Positions 26,498 through 34,047 are shown, counted from the first letter of the stretch. The stretch is DNA of 64,000 nucleotides from Agrococcus sediminis (GCF_007923295.1 NZ_VOIR01000016.1:124001-188000); one strand, 5' to 3'. The notes: generated by a model from the letters alone, not told the origin. Numbers and translations are program-made.

Positions 26498-26510
26498 GTA
26501 ACAGTGTTAC
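26498..26510. promoter_or_regulatory. Palindromic operator-like site overlapping the start of the glycolipid-binding gene
   Basis: GTAACA-G-TGTTAC is a perfect 6+1+6 palindrome, TetR-operator-like in form. A -10-like TATCGT (26494-26499) overlaps it and GTG 26504 sits at its centre. A repressor bound here would block the promoter. No regulator gene lies beside it within the window. Confidence 0.4.
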
Positions 26511-27073
26511 CGCGCGGGATCCTCAGGATTCCATGCAGATCGTCGGCGGCCGCGCACGGCACGTCGACGTGCGACGAGTACAGCGCCGCCTGGTCGCTCG
26601 AGGTCGGCGAGGGGTGGATCACGCGCCGCCTCGACGTCGCAGTGCGTGCGCAGGGGTGGTCGCGCGACCTGAGCCTGCGGCGCGACGACGCCGCCCGCTG
26701 GAGCGCTGAGGCGCGCGCAGCCGGGACGGTGGCGCTGCCGGCGCCCGGCCTCTCCGCCGACGTCGACCTCGACGCCGCCGTCGACTGCGACCTCGGGCTG
26801 TGCCCGGTCACGAACACGATGCCGATCCGGCGCCTCGGCCTGCTCGGCCCTCCGGTCGCCGAGGCGGAGCTCGTCATGGCGTGGGTCGAGGTGCCGAGCC
26901 TGCGCGTGCTGCGCAGCGGGCAGCGCTACGGCTCGCACGACGCCGGCCGGGTGCGGTACGCGAGCGGTGACCGCGGCTTCCAGGCCGAGCTGGTGGTGGA
27001 CGAGGACGGCCTGGTGGTCGACTACCCGGGGCTCGCGCGGCGGGTGGACGAGGAAGCGGCCCCCGGCCGGTGA
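26504..27073 (+). CDS. Putative glycolipid-binding domain protein
   Basis: A 189-residue protein of the putative glycolipid-binding family (Pfam Glycolipid_bind). Seen motifs: YSAAWSLEVGEGW, DVDLDAAVDCDLGLCPVTNT, MPIRRLGLL, a Q-Y pair in SGQRYGSHDAG, and the C-terminal VDEDGLVVDYPGLARRVD. The order TNTxPIRRL...QxY...DxDGLVxDYPGL is diagnostic. The start is uncertain: GTG 26504 is the last good upstream candidate in frame; none has a strong ribosome site. It is the last chromosomal gene before the integrated element. Confidence 0.75.
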   Translation: MLPRGILRIPCRSSAAAHGTSTCDEYSAAWSLEVGEGWITRRLDVAVRAQGWSRDLSLRRDDAARWSAEARAAGTVALPAPGLSADVDLDAAVDCDLGLCPVTNTMPIRRLGLLGPPVAEAELVMAWVEVPSLRVLRSGQRYGSHDAGRVRYASGDRGFQAELVVDEDGLVVDYPGLARRVDEEAAPGR

Positions 27074-27098
27074 AGACACCGGCGCGGAGACCGCTTCG

Positions 27099-27143
27099 TG
27101 GTCGGGCTGACAGGATTTGAACCTGCGACCCCTTGACCCCCAG
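27099..27143 (-). tRNA. 3' fragment of tRNA-Pro(GGG): attachment site of the integrated element
   Basis: Read on the minus strand, these 45 bases run from position 32 of the anticodon loop (C, T33, GGG anticodon at 27139-27141) through the 3' anticodon stem TCAAG, variable loop GGGTC, T-arm GCAGG/CCTGT, acceptor CAGCCCG, discriminator A and encoded CCA (27099-27101). The 5' anticodon stem needed to pair with TCAAG (CTTGA) is absent: the matching bases are unrelated, and no D-arm or 5' acceptor strand follows. It is therefore a partial tRNA, as left at one end when an element integrates into a tRNA 3' end. Confidence 0.85.
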
Positions 27144-27499
27144 GCGTCCAGACGGCGTCGTCGAGGCCGAAATCCGCGTGATTCCGGGCCTCAGGTCATG
27201 CAGCGCACGTCACGAGATGCATGGTTTGCATGATTCTGGTCCCCTTCTGGTCCCCCTCCGCCACCGCCTCCCGCGTCTCCCAATGAGCGGTGCTTCAAGT
27301 GCCCGAGCACCCAGATTGATCCGCGCACGAGATTCCGAGGCGGGCCGAGGTTGACCGGGTCGAGGGCGCTCAGCAGCACCTCCGAACCCACTTGCGGCGT
27401 GCTGTGACCCGAATCCAACCGCCGCAGATGTCTGGGCGCTCTTGCGATTCCTCGATAGCACCACAATGCCCGGACCTCACGTTGCGATCGAAGTCTCGA
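27144..27499. other. Non-coding left end of the element
   Basis: 356 bases without a convincing gene, between the tRNA fragment and the end of the SLATT-type gene. It holds two tandem 11-base repeats (27234-27255), and base composition drops here relative to the chromosome on the left. Nothing else recognisable. Confidence 0.6.
27234..27255. repeat. Tandem 11-base direct repeats, candidate integrase arm-type sites
   Basis: TTCTGGTCCCC occurs twice head to tail (27234-27244, 27245-27255), about 90 bases inside the tRNA fragment. Tyrosine integrases bind short direct repeats (arm sites) at such distance from the core site, and TGGTCCCC-type repeats are common in actinobacterial tRNA-integrating elements. 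Function is inferred from place and form. Confidence 0.5.
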
Positions 27500-28423
27500 T
27501 CAAGCCCTGCCTATGTGGGGAGGCGGCAACGGCTCCTCGCCGCGGGTAGCCAGCCACATTGTGTGCTCCCGACTGATTGCTTCCTCAGCATCCGCCACCG
27601 CCTGCGGCCAGTCCTTAGCGCTCACGCCGCGGAGAACATCTGCTTGAACGGCCAGTTCACCTGCCGCCACCCTGTACGCGGAGGTCAGTTGGGAGTGTTG
27701 CTTGATCGCCAGCCAGGCGGCTCCTCCTGCAACGAACGCAGCGACGATGCCGGCGAAGTCGAACGGCTCGTCGCGACCTAGGGAAAGAGCGGCAGCTACG
27801 ATTGCCAGCAACTCACCAAGAAGAAGCGCATAGCGCCACGCCGTAGCACGGACCTCGTTCTTCCGGGCGTTAGACGAGTACCAGGCGCGCTGTTCTTCTG
27901 TCCTTTGTTCGAGATAAGCGTCTCTGCGTTCGGAGAATGAAGATCGACGGAGATCGAGCATGCTCTCTGTGAGCACCGCATCGCCAGGACCAACGTTGAT
28001 TCGGTCCTTGCCACGTTGCAAGACTTCGCTGACTCGGGTTCGAAGCAGTGCCTCAGCTTCTTGTTCAGTGAGAGTCGGACCGAAAGGCTCTCCCTGGACG
28101 GCGAAACGCCATGCGAGTGTCTTGGTTGACTCGGCGACCGCGCGTCCGGCGTACCAGTCGCGTTCGGGCTGAAATCGGATCAAAGCTAACTCGGCTAGTG
28201 CGGCTACTACGAACGCGAGAAGCACTACAAGGCCAGAGATGTCGAAACTTCCGATGGCGATGCCCAGCGCCGCGGCGAGCGTTGCGATTAGAAGCGCAAC
28301 TAGTCGGGAGGCGCTTAGCCGGACGTACGCTGTTTGTCCGCGCCCTGACGCTTCGCTTGCCGCATCGTGGATAACGGGCAACGTGATGCTCCCTGGCCCG
28401 CGGGAGTTGTTGTGACTGCTCAT
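27500..28423 (-). CDS. SLATT-type (DUF4231-like) membrane effector protein
   Basis: A 307-residue membrane protein with two pairs of transmembrane helices (about 41-59 and 63-83; 199-215 and 223-240), separated by a charged, helical cytosolic region (RDAYLEQRTEEQRAWYSSNA). Near the C-terminus ADAEEAISREHTMWLATRG matches the conserved end of SLATT_3/SLATT_1 proteins, predicted pore-forming effectors of nucleotide- or TIR-linked defence systems. ATG 28423 overlaps the TIR stop (ATGA) and is preferred over ATG 28432. Last gene of a three-gene operon. Lower GC than the chromosome. Confidence 0.78.
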   Translation of the reverse strand: MSSHNNSRGPGSITLPVIHDAASEASGRGQTAYVRLSASRLVALLIATLAAALGIAIGSFDISGLVVLLAFVVAALAELALIRFQPERDWYAGRAVAESTKTLAWRFAVQGEPFGPTLTEQEAEALLRTRVSEVLQRGKDRINVGPGDAVLTESMLDLRRSSFSERRDAYLEQRTEEQRAWYSSNARKNEVRATAWRYALLLGELLAIVAAALSLGRDEPFDFAGIVAAFVAGGAAWLAIKQHSQLTSAYRVAAGELAVQADVLRGVSAKDWPQAVADAEEAISREHTMWLATRGEEPLPPPHIGRA

Positions 28424-28881
28424 CGCGTGCATGTACTCATCGTGTTGGTGGGCATCGACCTACCGCGGCTCGTCGCTGCGATTGCTCGCTCGATGGCATC
28501 GTCAAACTGATTGACATCTGCTGGAGTGTTCCAGTCGAGAATTTCAGCGCCGTACTCTGTCAACCCTTCGGGGACTGGGGCGTCGGGATCGATACGAATG
28601 CCAATGATGCCCTTTCCCTGTTCCTTACTCCACTGGATCTCTTTCTCGACCCACTCACTTTGGGAGGTCTCCTTCCCGATGAGAACGATTGTGGCCGATG
28701 ACCCTTTGATCCGCTCCTTGATCTTTCGGCTGATGTAATCCGCGTCCTGGCTCTTCACGGGGTCGAGCAGGTGCCGTCCCGTGAAGTCAACGTTGACGTG
28801 CTTGTTGTACGTCATCAGGTTCAAGCCACGGGCTTTCATCTGATCGGCATGCTGGTAACTGATAAAGACTCGACGGGTCAT
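28420..28881 (-). CDS. TIR-like domain protein (DUF1863/ThsB-like)
   Basis: A 153-residue single-domain TIR protein. VFISYQHAD at residues 5-13 is the first strand and loop; the middle has SRKIKERIKGSSATIVLIGKET (in parts: SSATIVLIG) and SEWVEKEIQWS at 76-84, where Glu79/Glu81 are candidates for the catalytic glutamate; IIGIRIDPDAPVPEGL follows. The form resembles MTH538/DUF1863 TIR domains, as in ThsB, which make cyclic ADP-ribose-type signals. ATG 28881 overlaps the stop of the upstream zinc-ribbon gene; its own stop overlaps the SLATT start. This places signal maker and membrane effector in one coupled unit. Confidence 0.82.
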   Translation of the reverse strand: MTRRVFISYQHADQMKARGLNLMTYNKHVNVDFTGRHLLDPVKSQDADYISRKIKERIKGSSATIVLIGKETSQSEWVEKEIQWSKEQGKGIIGIRIDPDAPVPEGLTEYGAEILDWNTPADVNQFDDAIERAIAATSRGRSMPTNTMSTCTR

Positions 28882-29684
28882 GCGCCCTCCTCGGCGGGAG
28901 CGAGCGTTGCCATCTGCTTGCACAACGGACACTTCTTCAGCAGTGCGCCGCTCTTGATGACATATCCGCACTCTCGGCATCGCCACTTGCGGTTCCTGGA
29001 ACTGTTGGGCACCTTCGAGAGCTCAGCGTCTGTCTGGTAGTACTCGGGGGCGTCTGCCCAGCTAAATCCGGCCTCTCGCCCCCACGACGGATACGCGTAG
29101 CCTGATCGAGCACGCGCGAACGCTTCGATTCGCTCGACTTCCCCCAAGTATTCGGCTGTGCGGTCAGGGCGCTCGTCGCATATCCGGCGAAGAGTCGCCA
29201 CAGTCTCAACATCGATCGGTTTCATCGTGCGGAACTGCGTAGAACAGATCGCTGCTAACGGCTCTGCCAGATCGCTCGCGAGGATGGGGTCTATGAAGTG
29301 CATCTTGTCGGCAGCGAGGGCGTAGTCGCGGTTGACCGCACCCTGGGTGCCTTCCGTGTACCAGCCAACGTGGTAATACCCGGAGATCACTCTCCCCTGG
29401 TGCGGCTTGCGTGTCGTGAGGAAGAAGATGGTGGCCGCGCCATCGAGAACGATCCGATTTCGCATGGACGGCTCACAGGTGGAGAACAGGCCGTATGTTC
29501 CGGTCTCGATGTTTGGGTCGCTCTTGTTATCCGCACGTCGGGTGATCTCGCGAACTGGCCATCGGGCGAGGGGCTCAGAGAAGTAGACAGACAGGTAGCC
29601 GCGGCCAGCATCGGGGAGCTCGCGCCACGGGTCGCCAAGGCGACGCGCCGCTGCGCCTCCCTCGTGATCCCGGTTCTGTCGCAT
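28878..29684 (-). CDS. Zinc-ribbon protein with unrecognised N-terminal domain, first gene of TIR-SLATT operon
   Basis: A 268-residue protein. The last ~35 residues are a zinc ribbon: WRCRECGYVIKS and KKCPLCKQ (two CxxC knuckles). The N-terminal ~150 residues (YLSVYFSEPL, GTYGLFSTCEPSMRN, ATIFFLTTRK, GRVISGYYHVGWYTEG) are strand-rich and have the feel of a PUA-like/base-sensing barrel, but I cannot assign a family. The start ATG 29684 faces the kinase-like gene 68 bases away. Position suggests the sensor or specificity part of the trio; that is inference only. Confidence 0.6.
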   Translation of the reverse strand: MRQNRDHEGGAAARRLGDPWRELPDAGRGYLSVYFSEPLARWPVREITRRADNKSDPNIETGTYGLFSTCEPSMRNRIVLDGAATIFFLTTRKPHQGRVISGYYHVGWYTEGTQGAVNRDYALAADKMHFIDPILASDLAEPLAAICSTQFRTMKPIDVETVATLRRICDERPDRTAEYLGEVERIEAFARARSGYAYPSWGREAGFSWADAPEYYQTDAELSKVPNSSRNRKWRCRECGYVIKSGALLKKCPLCKQMATLAPAEEGA

Positions 29685-29752
29685 AGCTTGATGCTAGGGG
29701 TGACCTCTGACACATCCCGGGAGCCACGCTGGGCTGAGCGAAGGAGCTGGTG

Positions 29753-30376
29753 ATGGCCAAGACTGATCTCACCATCCGTCGCGGTGCGGTCATCGTGTTC
29801 GAGGGCCTCGATCAGACTGGTAAGTCGACTCAGTTGAACCGCCTCCGTGGCTCGCTCGACGCGGAGTCCACGGTGTTCGCTCACATGCCAAGCGGCTTCA
29901 CTACGTTCACCGAGCGTGTGTACAGAGCGCTGGAGGGCGAGACCGCTGACGAGAAGCCCAGGTCAGGCCTCGCCCAGCAGCTAGCGCATCTCGCGTGCCA
30001 TGCGGAGTCGGTGCCTGATCTCAAGCGAGCTGCGGAGACGCGATCTTTGATTCTGGATCGTTGGTGGTGGTCCACCCTCGCTTACGGCTGGTACGGCGGA
30101 TCAGTGAAGCAGTCAGGACTCCCTGAGTCGAGCTTCAAGGAACTCATCGACACGATCTGGTCGCCAATCATGCCGTCTATTGTGTTCGTTTTCCTCGAAC
30201 CCCACCACCTCGACCCGAACAACGCTCCGGGCGTACAGGATGGCTATCGAGCACTCTTGGACGAGTATGCCGAGTCCGCGGTTGTCGTCCCGGTAGCGAG
30301 CGAAGAAGAGACACACTCGTTTGTGACTGAGACGCTTCTGAATCGCGGACTTGCTGCCCGAGTTGAGAATCGATGA
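29753..30376 (+). CDS. Thymidylate kinase-like nucleotide kinase
   Basis: A 207-residue P-loop kinase of the TMK fold: VFEGLDQTGKSTQLNRL (residues ~15-31) is the P-loop, and LILDRWWWSTLAYGWYGG replaces the usual DRY/DRF...SSLAYQG motif. The late region FVFLEPHHLDPNN differs from normal TMK (the LID arginines are not clear), so it may act on a modified nucleotide. Start ATG 29753 has AAGGAG at a 6-base spacing. The thymidylate-synthase-like gene follows after 6 bases, so both are co-expressed. A housekeeping tmk is expected elsewhere in the genome. Confidence 0.75.
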   Translation: MAKTDLTIRRGAVIVFEGLDQTGKSTQLNRLRGSLDAESTVFAHMPSGFTTFTERVYRALEGETADEKPRSGLAQQLAHLACHAESVPDLKRAAETRSLILDRWWWSTLAYGWYGGSVKQSGLPESSFKELIDTIWSPIMPSIVFVFLEPHHLDPNNAPGVQDGYRALLDEYAESAVVVPVASEEETHSFVTETLLNRGLAARVENR

Positions 30377-30382
30377 GGCGCG

Positions 30383-31372
30383 GTGGCCGTCTATCGAGAT
30401 GTGGAGCAGGCGTTCTTAGCCGAGTTGCATGCCGTTGCTGACTCTGGAGAACTTGTTGAGGTCCGCGGAGAGCGGACCCGCGAGCTGCGGGCGCGACTCA
30501 TCGAGGTGTCTGACATTCGGTCTCGCCACGTTGTGCTCCCCCACCGAAACAACAACGTTTTTGCCTCGATAGCGGAGAGCATGTGGGTGTTGGCGGGCCG
30601 AAACGACTTGAGCTTTCTCAGCGCCTATTTGGAGCGCGCGGTCGACTTCTCGGATGATGGCCTGACATGGCGTGCTGGGTACGGCCTCCGGCTCCGAAGC
30701 TGGAACGGCGTGGATCAACTCGCGGAGATTGTGAAGATTCTCCGGAGAGACCCGCTCTCGCGGCGTGCCGTCGCGAGCATCTACGATCCCGATCGCGACT
30801 TCGTGGAGAGTCGAGATATCCCATGCAACAACTGGCTTCACTTCCTCATGAGGGATGGGCATCTCGACCTCCACGTGGCTGCCCGCAGCACTGACATATG
30901 GTGGGGATTTTCAGGCATCAACGCTTTCGAGTGGACACTACTGCTTGAAGTGATGTCGCGGTGGCTCCGATGTATGCCTGGGCGACTGGTCTTCTTTAGC
31001 TCTTCCCTGCATCTCTACGAGCGCCACTTCGACCGGGCTTCACGACTTCTAGCCAGTCAGCCGAGCCCGGCGGCGTCCGACGCGACAGGGCAGCCGCAAT
31101 TCGACACAGATTGGGAGGACGCCCCCGCGGCGTGGGCCGAGTGGATGCGTCTGGAGGCCGGCATCCGCTCTGGCCAAGACCTCGCGGCGCTCGACTGCAA
31201 CCTCACCGACCCGCTCCTGCTCGCATACATTCGAATGATCGATCTATATTGGTCCGCGCAAAGTGGAGCCGAACCCAGCGTCCTAGACGACAAGCTAGTT
31301 GAACTTGGAGACAGCCGGCTTGCCGCCGCCGCGCGCGAGTATCTCGAACGAACTCAACGGTTGCAGCATTGA
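30383..31372 (+). CDS. Thymidylate synthase-like (pyrimidine C5-methyl/hydroxymethyltransferase-like) protein
   Basis: A 329-residue divergent ThyA-fold protein. Aligned motifs: YGLRLRSW (YGxxxR), DPLSRRAVASIYDP (SRR phosphate binding), IPCNNWLHF with candidate nucleophile Cys148 (canonical PCH...QF, the His is Asn here), RSTDIWWGFSGINAFEW (RSxDxxLGxPFNIA; the Asn is kept) and SSSLHLYERHF (GDxHlYxxH). Retained Cys and Asn suggest activity on dUMP/dCMP or analogues; the changed residues fit phage-type hydroxymethyl or other modified-base synthases. GTG 30383 follows the kinase closely. The final ~90 residues are unlike ThyA. Confidence 0.72.
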   Translation: MAVYRDVEQAFLAELHAVADSGELVEVRGERTRELRARLIEVSDIRSRHVVLPHRNNNVFASIAESMWVLAGRNDLSFLSAYLERAVDFSDDGLTWRAGYGLRLRSWNGVDQLAEIVKILRRDPLSRRAVASIYDPDRDFVESRDIPCNNWLHFLMRDGHLDLHVAARSTDIWWGFSGINAFEWTLLLEVMSRWLRCMPGRLVFFSSSLHLYERHFDRASRLLASQPSPAASDATGQPQFDTDWEDAPAAWAEWMRLEAGIRSGQDLAALDCNLTDPLLLAYIRMIDLYWSAQSGAEPSVLDDKLVELGDSRLAAAAREYLERTQRLQH

Positions 31373-31382
31373 GCCCGACGCG

Positions 31383-32384
31383 CTAGGTAGCTGATGCGAG
31401 CGCGTTCGAACGGCCGGCGACCCGCTGGTTGATGCCCCACTTTGGGGGGAAAAACGGCCTTACTGGCGGGCCTTGCGGTGCGAACTGCTGTTTGATCCTG
31501 TTGCGACTGCCGACTCCACGCACATTGGGGTGCATTACTCGCGCGTACTTGTCGGTTTCGCAAAACAGGTTCTGGCAGTCAATGAGCGTCAAAGCTCTAC
31601 CGAATAGATCGTCAAAAACGATGCCTTGATCTTCGAACTGCGCCTGTTGCGTGTCGACCATCCATCGGATGATGTCTTCGGGAGGTACACCATTGAGCTG
31701 CGGGAAGCACTTCGCGATACCACTGCGCGCGCCCGGTCCAGGCACGACAAAGTCGTTCTCATCGAAGTCGATCACCGAGGTGTAGTTGAGGTCGATCGCC
31801 AGTTGATAAGAGAGGAAAGGACCGAGTGAAGGAAACGTCGAAATCGTCTCAAAGACCTGGCTAAGGGACCTAGCGTGCTCGATCTGCGTGGCAACCCCGG
31901 AACGGATCATGTGCTCGGTCAGCAGCAGATGGTTGCGATGCTTCCGAACCGCGCCGAACGGCGGGGGCGGAACGATATACGCCGCAGAGTAAACTCTCTC
32001 GCCGGTAGCAATTCTTGCGTCGAGAACCTTGCTGTAGGCATCGACATCGAATGTGGATGTTGTGATCTGACCGAATCTTGATTCCAACGCTTCCCATGTC
32101 GATGGCTTGTTGAAGAACCGAAACAGTAGAACGCGTAAGACGAGGTTTTCGGGGTCCTGGGGTCCCTCGTAGGCGATACGTATTAGATCTTGTGATACGC
32201 GGTCGGCGGCGCGGTAGGCGTTAGTGAAGCGATACTTGGACAGGACTACGTCATCGGTCCATGGGCCAGGTTCGCCGCGTAGCCTCGCGTGATACACGTG
32301 CTGCCGTTCGGCCGCGAAGTGCCAGTAGGACGAAAGCACCTCTGAAACGCCGACGTTGTGCCGACCAACTCTCACGCGCCGCAT
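31383..32384 (-). CDS. Putative DNA base hypermodification protein (HMUDK-helical / aGPT-Pplase-like)
   Basis: A 333-residue protein resembling the helical domain of 5-hydroxymethyl-dUMP DNA kinases (also called alpha-glutamyl/putrescinyl thymine pyrophosphorylase-like). Features: SYWHFAAERQHVYHARL at the N-terminus, FTNAYRAADRVSQDLI, then LVLRVLLFRFFNKPSTWEAL (in parts: LLFRFFNKPSTWEAL), and DLNYTSVIDFDENDFVVPGPGAR with GIAKCF. These match the predicted DNA base hypermodification family found with ThyA and kinase homologues in phages. It converges on the ThyA-like gene, 10 bases away. ATG 32384 is preferred (AGGAGG 5 bases before). Confidence 0.68.
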   Translation of the reverse strand: MRRVRVGRHNVGVSEVLSSYWHFAAERQHVYHARLRGEPGPWTDDVVLSKYRFTNAYRAADRVSQDLIRIAYEGPQDPENLVLRVLLFRFFNKPSTWEALESRFGQITTSTFDVDAYSKVLDARIATGERVYSAAYIVPPPPFGAVRKHRNHLLLTEHMIRSGVATQIEHARSLSQVFETISTFPSLGPFLSYQLAIDLNYTSVIDFDENDFVVPGPGARSGIAKCFPQLNGVPPEDIIRWMVDTQQAQFEDQGIVFDDLFGRALTLIDCQNLFCETDKYARVMHPNVRGVGSRNRIKQQFAPQGPPVRPFFPPKWGINQRVAGRSNALASAT

Positions 32385-32482
32385 CATGCCTCCTGTCGGT
32401 GCTTACCTCCGGCTCCCACGTGTGTCTAGGTTGTCACGAGGGGGCCGGCAATGGCCGGAGACGCGCCACCGTCGCTTGTGGT

Positions 32483-32794
32483 TCAGGCGTGCGTTCTCCG
32501 CGCGCGAGCGGTTCGACCGGCCATGAGTAGAAGGCTGACTGGTCCGATCCAGAGGAACTTGAAGGCGTTCCAGACGAACAGCAGGACTAGCAGGTAGAGC
32601 CACCCGGCGCCGCCGTCGTTGATGATCGTGGTGCAGATCGCGGCGGCGTAGAGGTAGGGCACGGCGAGGAGCATCGCGGGGATGCCCCATTTGAGGCCGC
32701 GTCTGGTGCGGATGGCGTTGATGAGCAGGTTGGTGGGTGCGTAGCGGAGTACGCCGTAGCCTCGTGCGCTGAGCGCAACGGATGTGCGGAGCAT
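32483..32794 (-). CDS. Small membrane protein of conjugative elements, unknown function
   Basis: A 103-residue protein with two hydrophobic helices ([20 protein letters not shown] and [20 protein letters not shown]) and a basic tail. An Arg/Tyr-rich N-terminus ([23 protein letters not shown]) may be cytosolic. GC rises to ~65% from here on, marking the change from cargo to element backbone. Similar short proteins are sometimes mislabelled as permeases; nothing here supports transport. Confidence 0.6.
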   Translation of the reverse strand: MLRTSVALSARGYGVLRYAPTNLLINAIRTRRGLKWGIPAMLLAVPYLYAAAICTTIINDGGAGWLYLLVLLFVWNAFKFLWIGPVSLLLMAGRTARARRTHA

Positions 32795-33006
32795 CGCGGG
32801 TCTCTCTTCCTCGTCATAGCGCGACGGTGTTCCGTCGTGGAGGCGGCTATGAACCGAGTGCCCTCAGAGGGGCTGTCCCGAAGGACCCGCGTAGTTGGCG
32901 AACCTGCCTCGTCATCCAGCGTACGACGGGCGTGCGACAGAGGGAACCCTGTCGGTGGGCGGGCGTGTACCTCGTCGGTGACCTTCGGAGTGAGAGGACA
33001 CCGATC

Positions 33007-34005
33007 ATGGCGGCGCTGGCGGAGCAGGTACAGGGTGAGCGGATAGCGCGGGTCGCGCTGTCGATGATCGCCGAACCCAACGACCCGACCACCGGCCGGG
33101 TTCTCGCCCATCACAACGGGATCGAGACGCTACGGCTGATCGACTCCGACGACGTGCCCGGCCTGCCGCGCGCCGACGTGCTGATGTGGCGCGCGCGGCT
33201 GGCGGCGCGGATCACGCCCGACCTGCCCGATCAGATCGCTCAGGCCGAACGGCTCGGGTTCGGCACACTCATCCCGGCCGACAAGGACTGGCCCGCCGGA
33301 TTGAACGACCTGGGTGAGCGTGCCCCCTATCTGCTGTGGACGCGTGGGGCGGCTTCGTTCCTGACGACGGCGCTGAGCGATCGCGTCACAATCACCGGCT
33401 CCCGAGCCGCCACCTCCTACGGCGAGCACATCACCGGCGAGCTGGCGACAGGTATGGCTGATGAGGAACGCATCGTTGTCGCCGGAGGCGCGTACGGGAT
33501 CGAAGGAGCCGCACACCGCGCTGTCCTCGCGGCCGGCGGGCAGACGATCGCGGTTCTGGCCGGCGGTGTCGACCGGCCCTACCCTGCCGGACACGGCGAC
33601 CTACTACGCCGAGTTGGTGAGGTCGGCTTGCTGGTGAGCGAGGTGCCGCCAGGGGCCGCGCCGACCCGGCACAGGTTCATCGCCCGGAACCGGCTGATGG
33701 CGGCGCTGTCGGGCGCCACCGTGATTCCCGAGGCCAGTGCCCGGTCAGCGGCGATGACCACCGTCCTCGCGGCACGAGACCTCGACCGAGGTGTTGGGGC
33801 TGTGCCCGGTCCGGTGACGAGCGCCGCCAGTAGCGGGACGAACGAGCTGATCCGACAGGGCCAGGCGACGCTCGTCACTCAGTCCAGCGACGTGATCGCG
33901 TTGCTTGACGCCGATGCTCCCGGACACCCAGTCTCGCGCTCGGAGGTCGGACGGGATTTCGGTCAGCGGCGGCCGTCACCGGGAACGCCGGGACGCTCGA
34001 TCTGA
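33007..34005 (+). CDS. DprA/Smf-like DNA-processing protein
   Basis: A 332-residue DprA-family protein. The Rossmann core shows TITGSRAATSYG, VVAGGAYGIEGAAHRAVLAAGG (canonical GGxARGID...AH), AVLAGGVDRPYPAGHGDLL, LVSEVPPGAAPTRHRFIARNRLMAALS, and VPGPVTSAASSGTNELIRQG. DprA protects incoming single-stranded DNA and loads RecA; on mobile elements it may protect transferred strands or act in defence. ATG 33007 has GAGAGGA 8 bases ahead; an earlier in-frame ATG lacks this. It lies tail to tail with the relaxase. Confidence 0.88.
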   Translation: MAALAEQVQGERIARVALSMIAEPNDPTTGRVLAHHNGIETLRLIDSDDVPGLPRADVLMWRARLAARITPDLPDQIAQAERLGFGTLIPADKDWPAGLNDLGERAPYLLWTRGAASFLTTALSDRVTITGSRAATSYGEHITGELATGMADEERIVVAGGAYGIEGAAHRAVLAAGGQTIAVLAGGVDRPYPAGHGDLLRRVGEVGLLVSEVPPGAAPTRHRFIARNRLMAALSGATVIPEASARSAAMTTVLAARDLDRGVGAVPGPVTSAASSGTNELIRQGQATLVTQSSDVIALLDADAPGHPVSRSEVGRDFGQRRPSPGTPGRSI

Positions 34006-34047
34006 CCGCCTGGTCCTCAGCCTCACCGCACCAGCCTTGGGCAGCGC

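Noticed and set aside
27099-27180. Complete tRNA gene at the chromosome/element border
   Set aside because: Only the 3' half is present; no D-arm or pairing 5' stems follow on the minus strand.
27234-27255. Start of a CRISPR array
   Set aside because: Only two adjacent 11-base repeats without spacers and no cas genes.
32483-32794. Sulfate permease
   Set aside because: 103 residues with two helices are far too small for a transporter; no permease motif.
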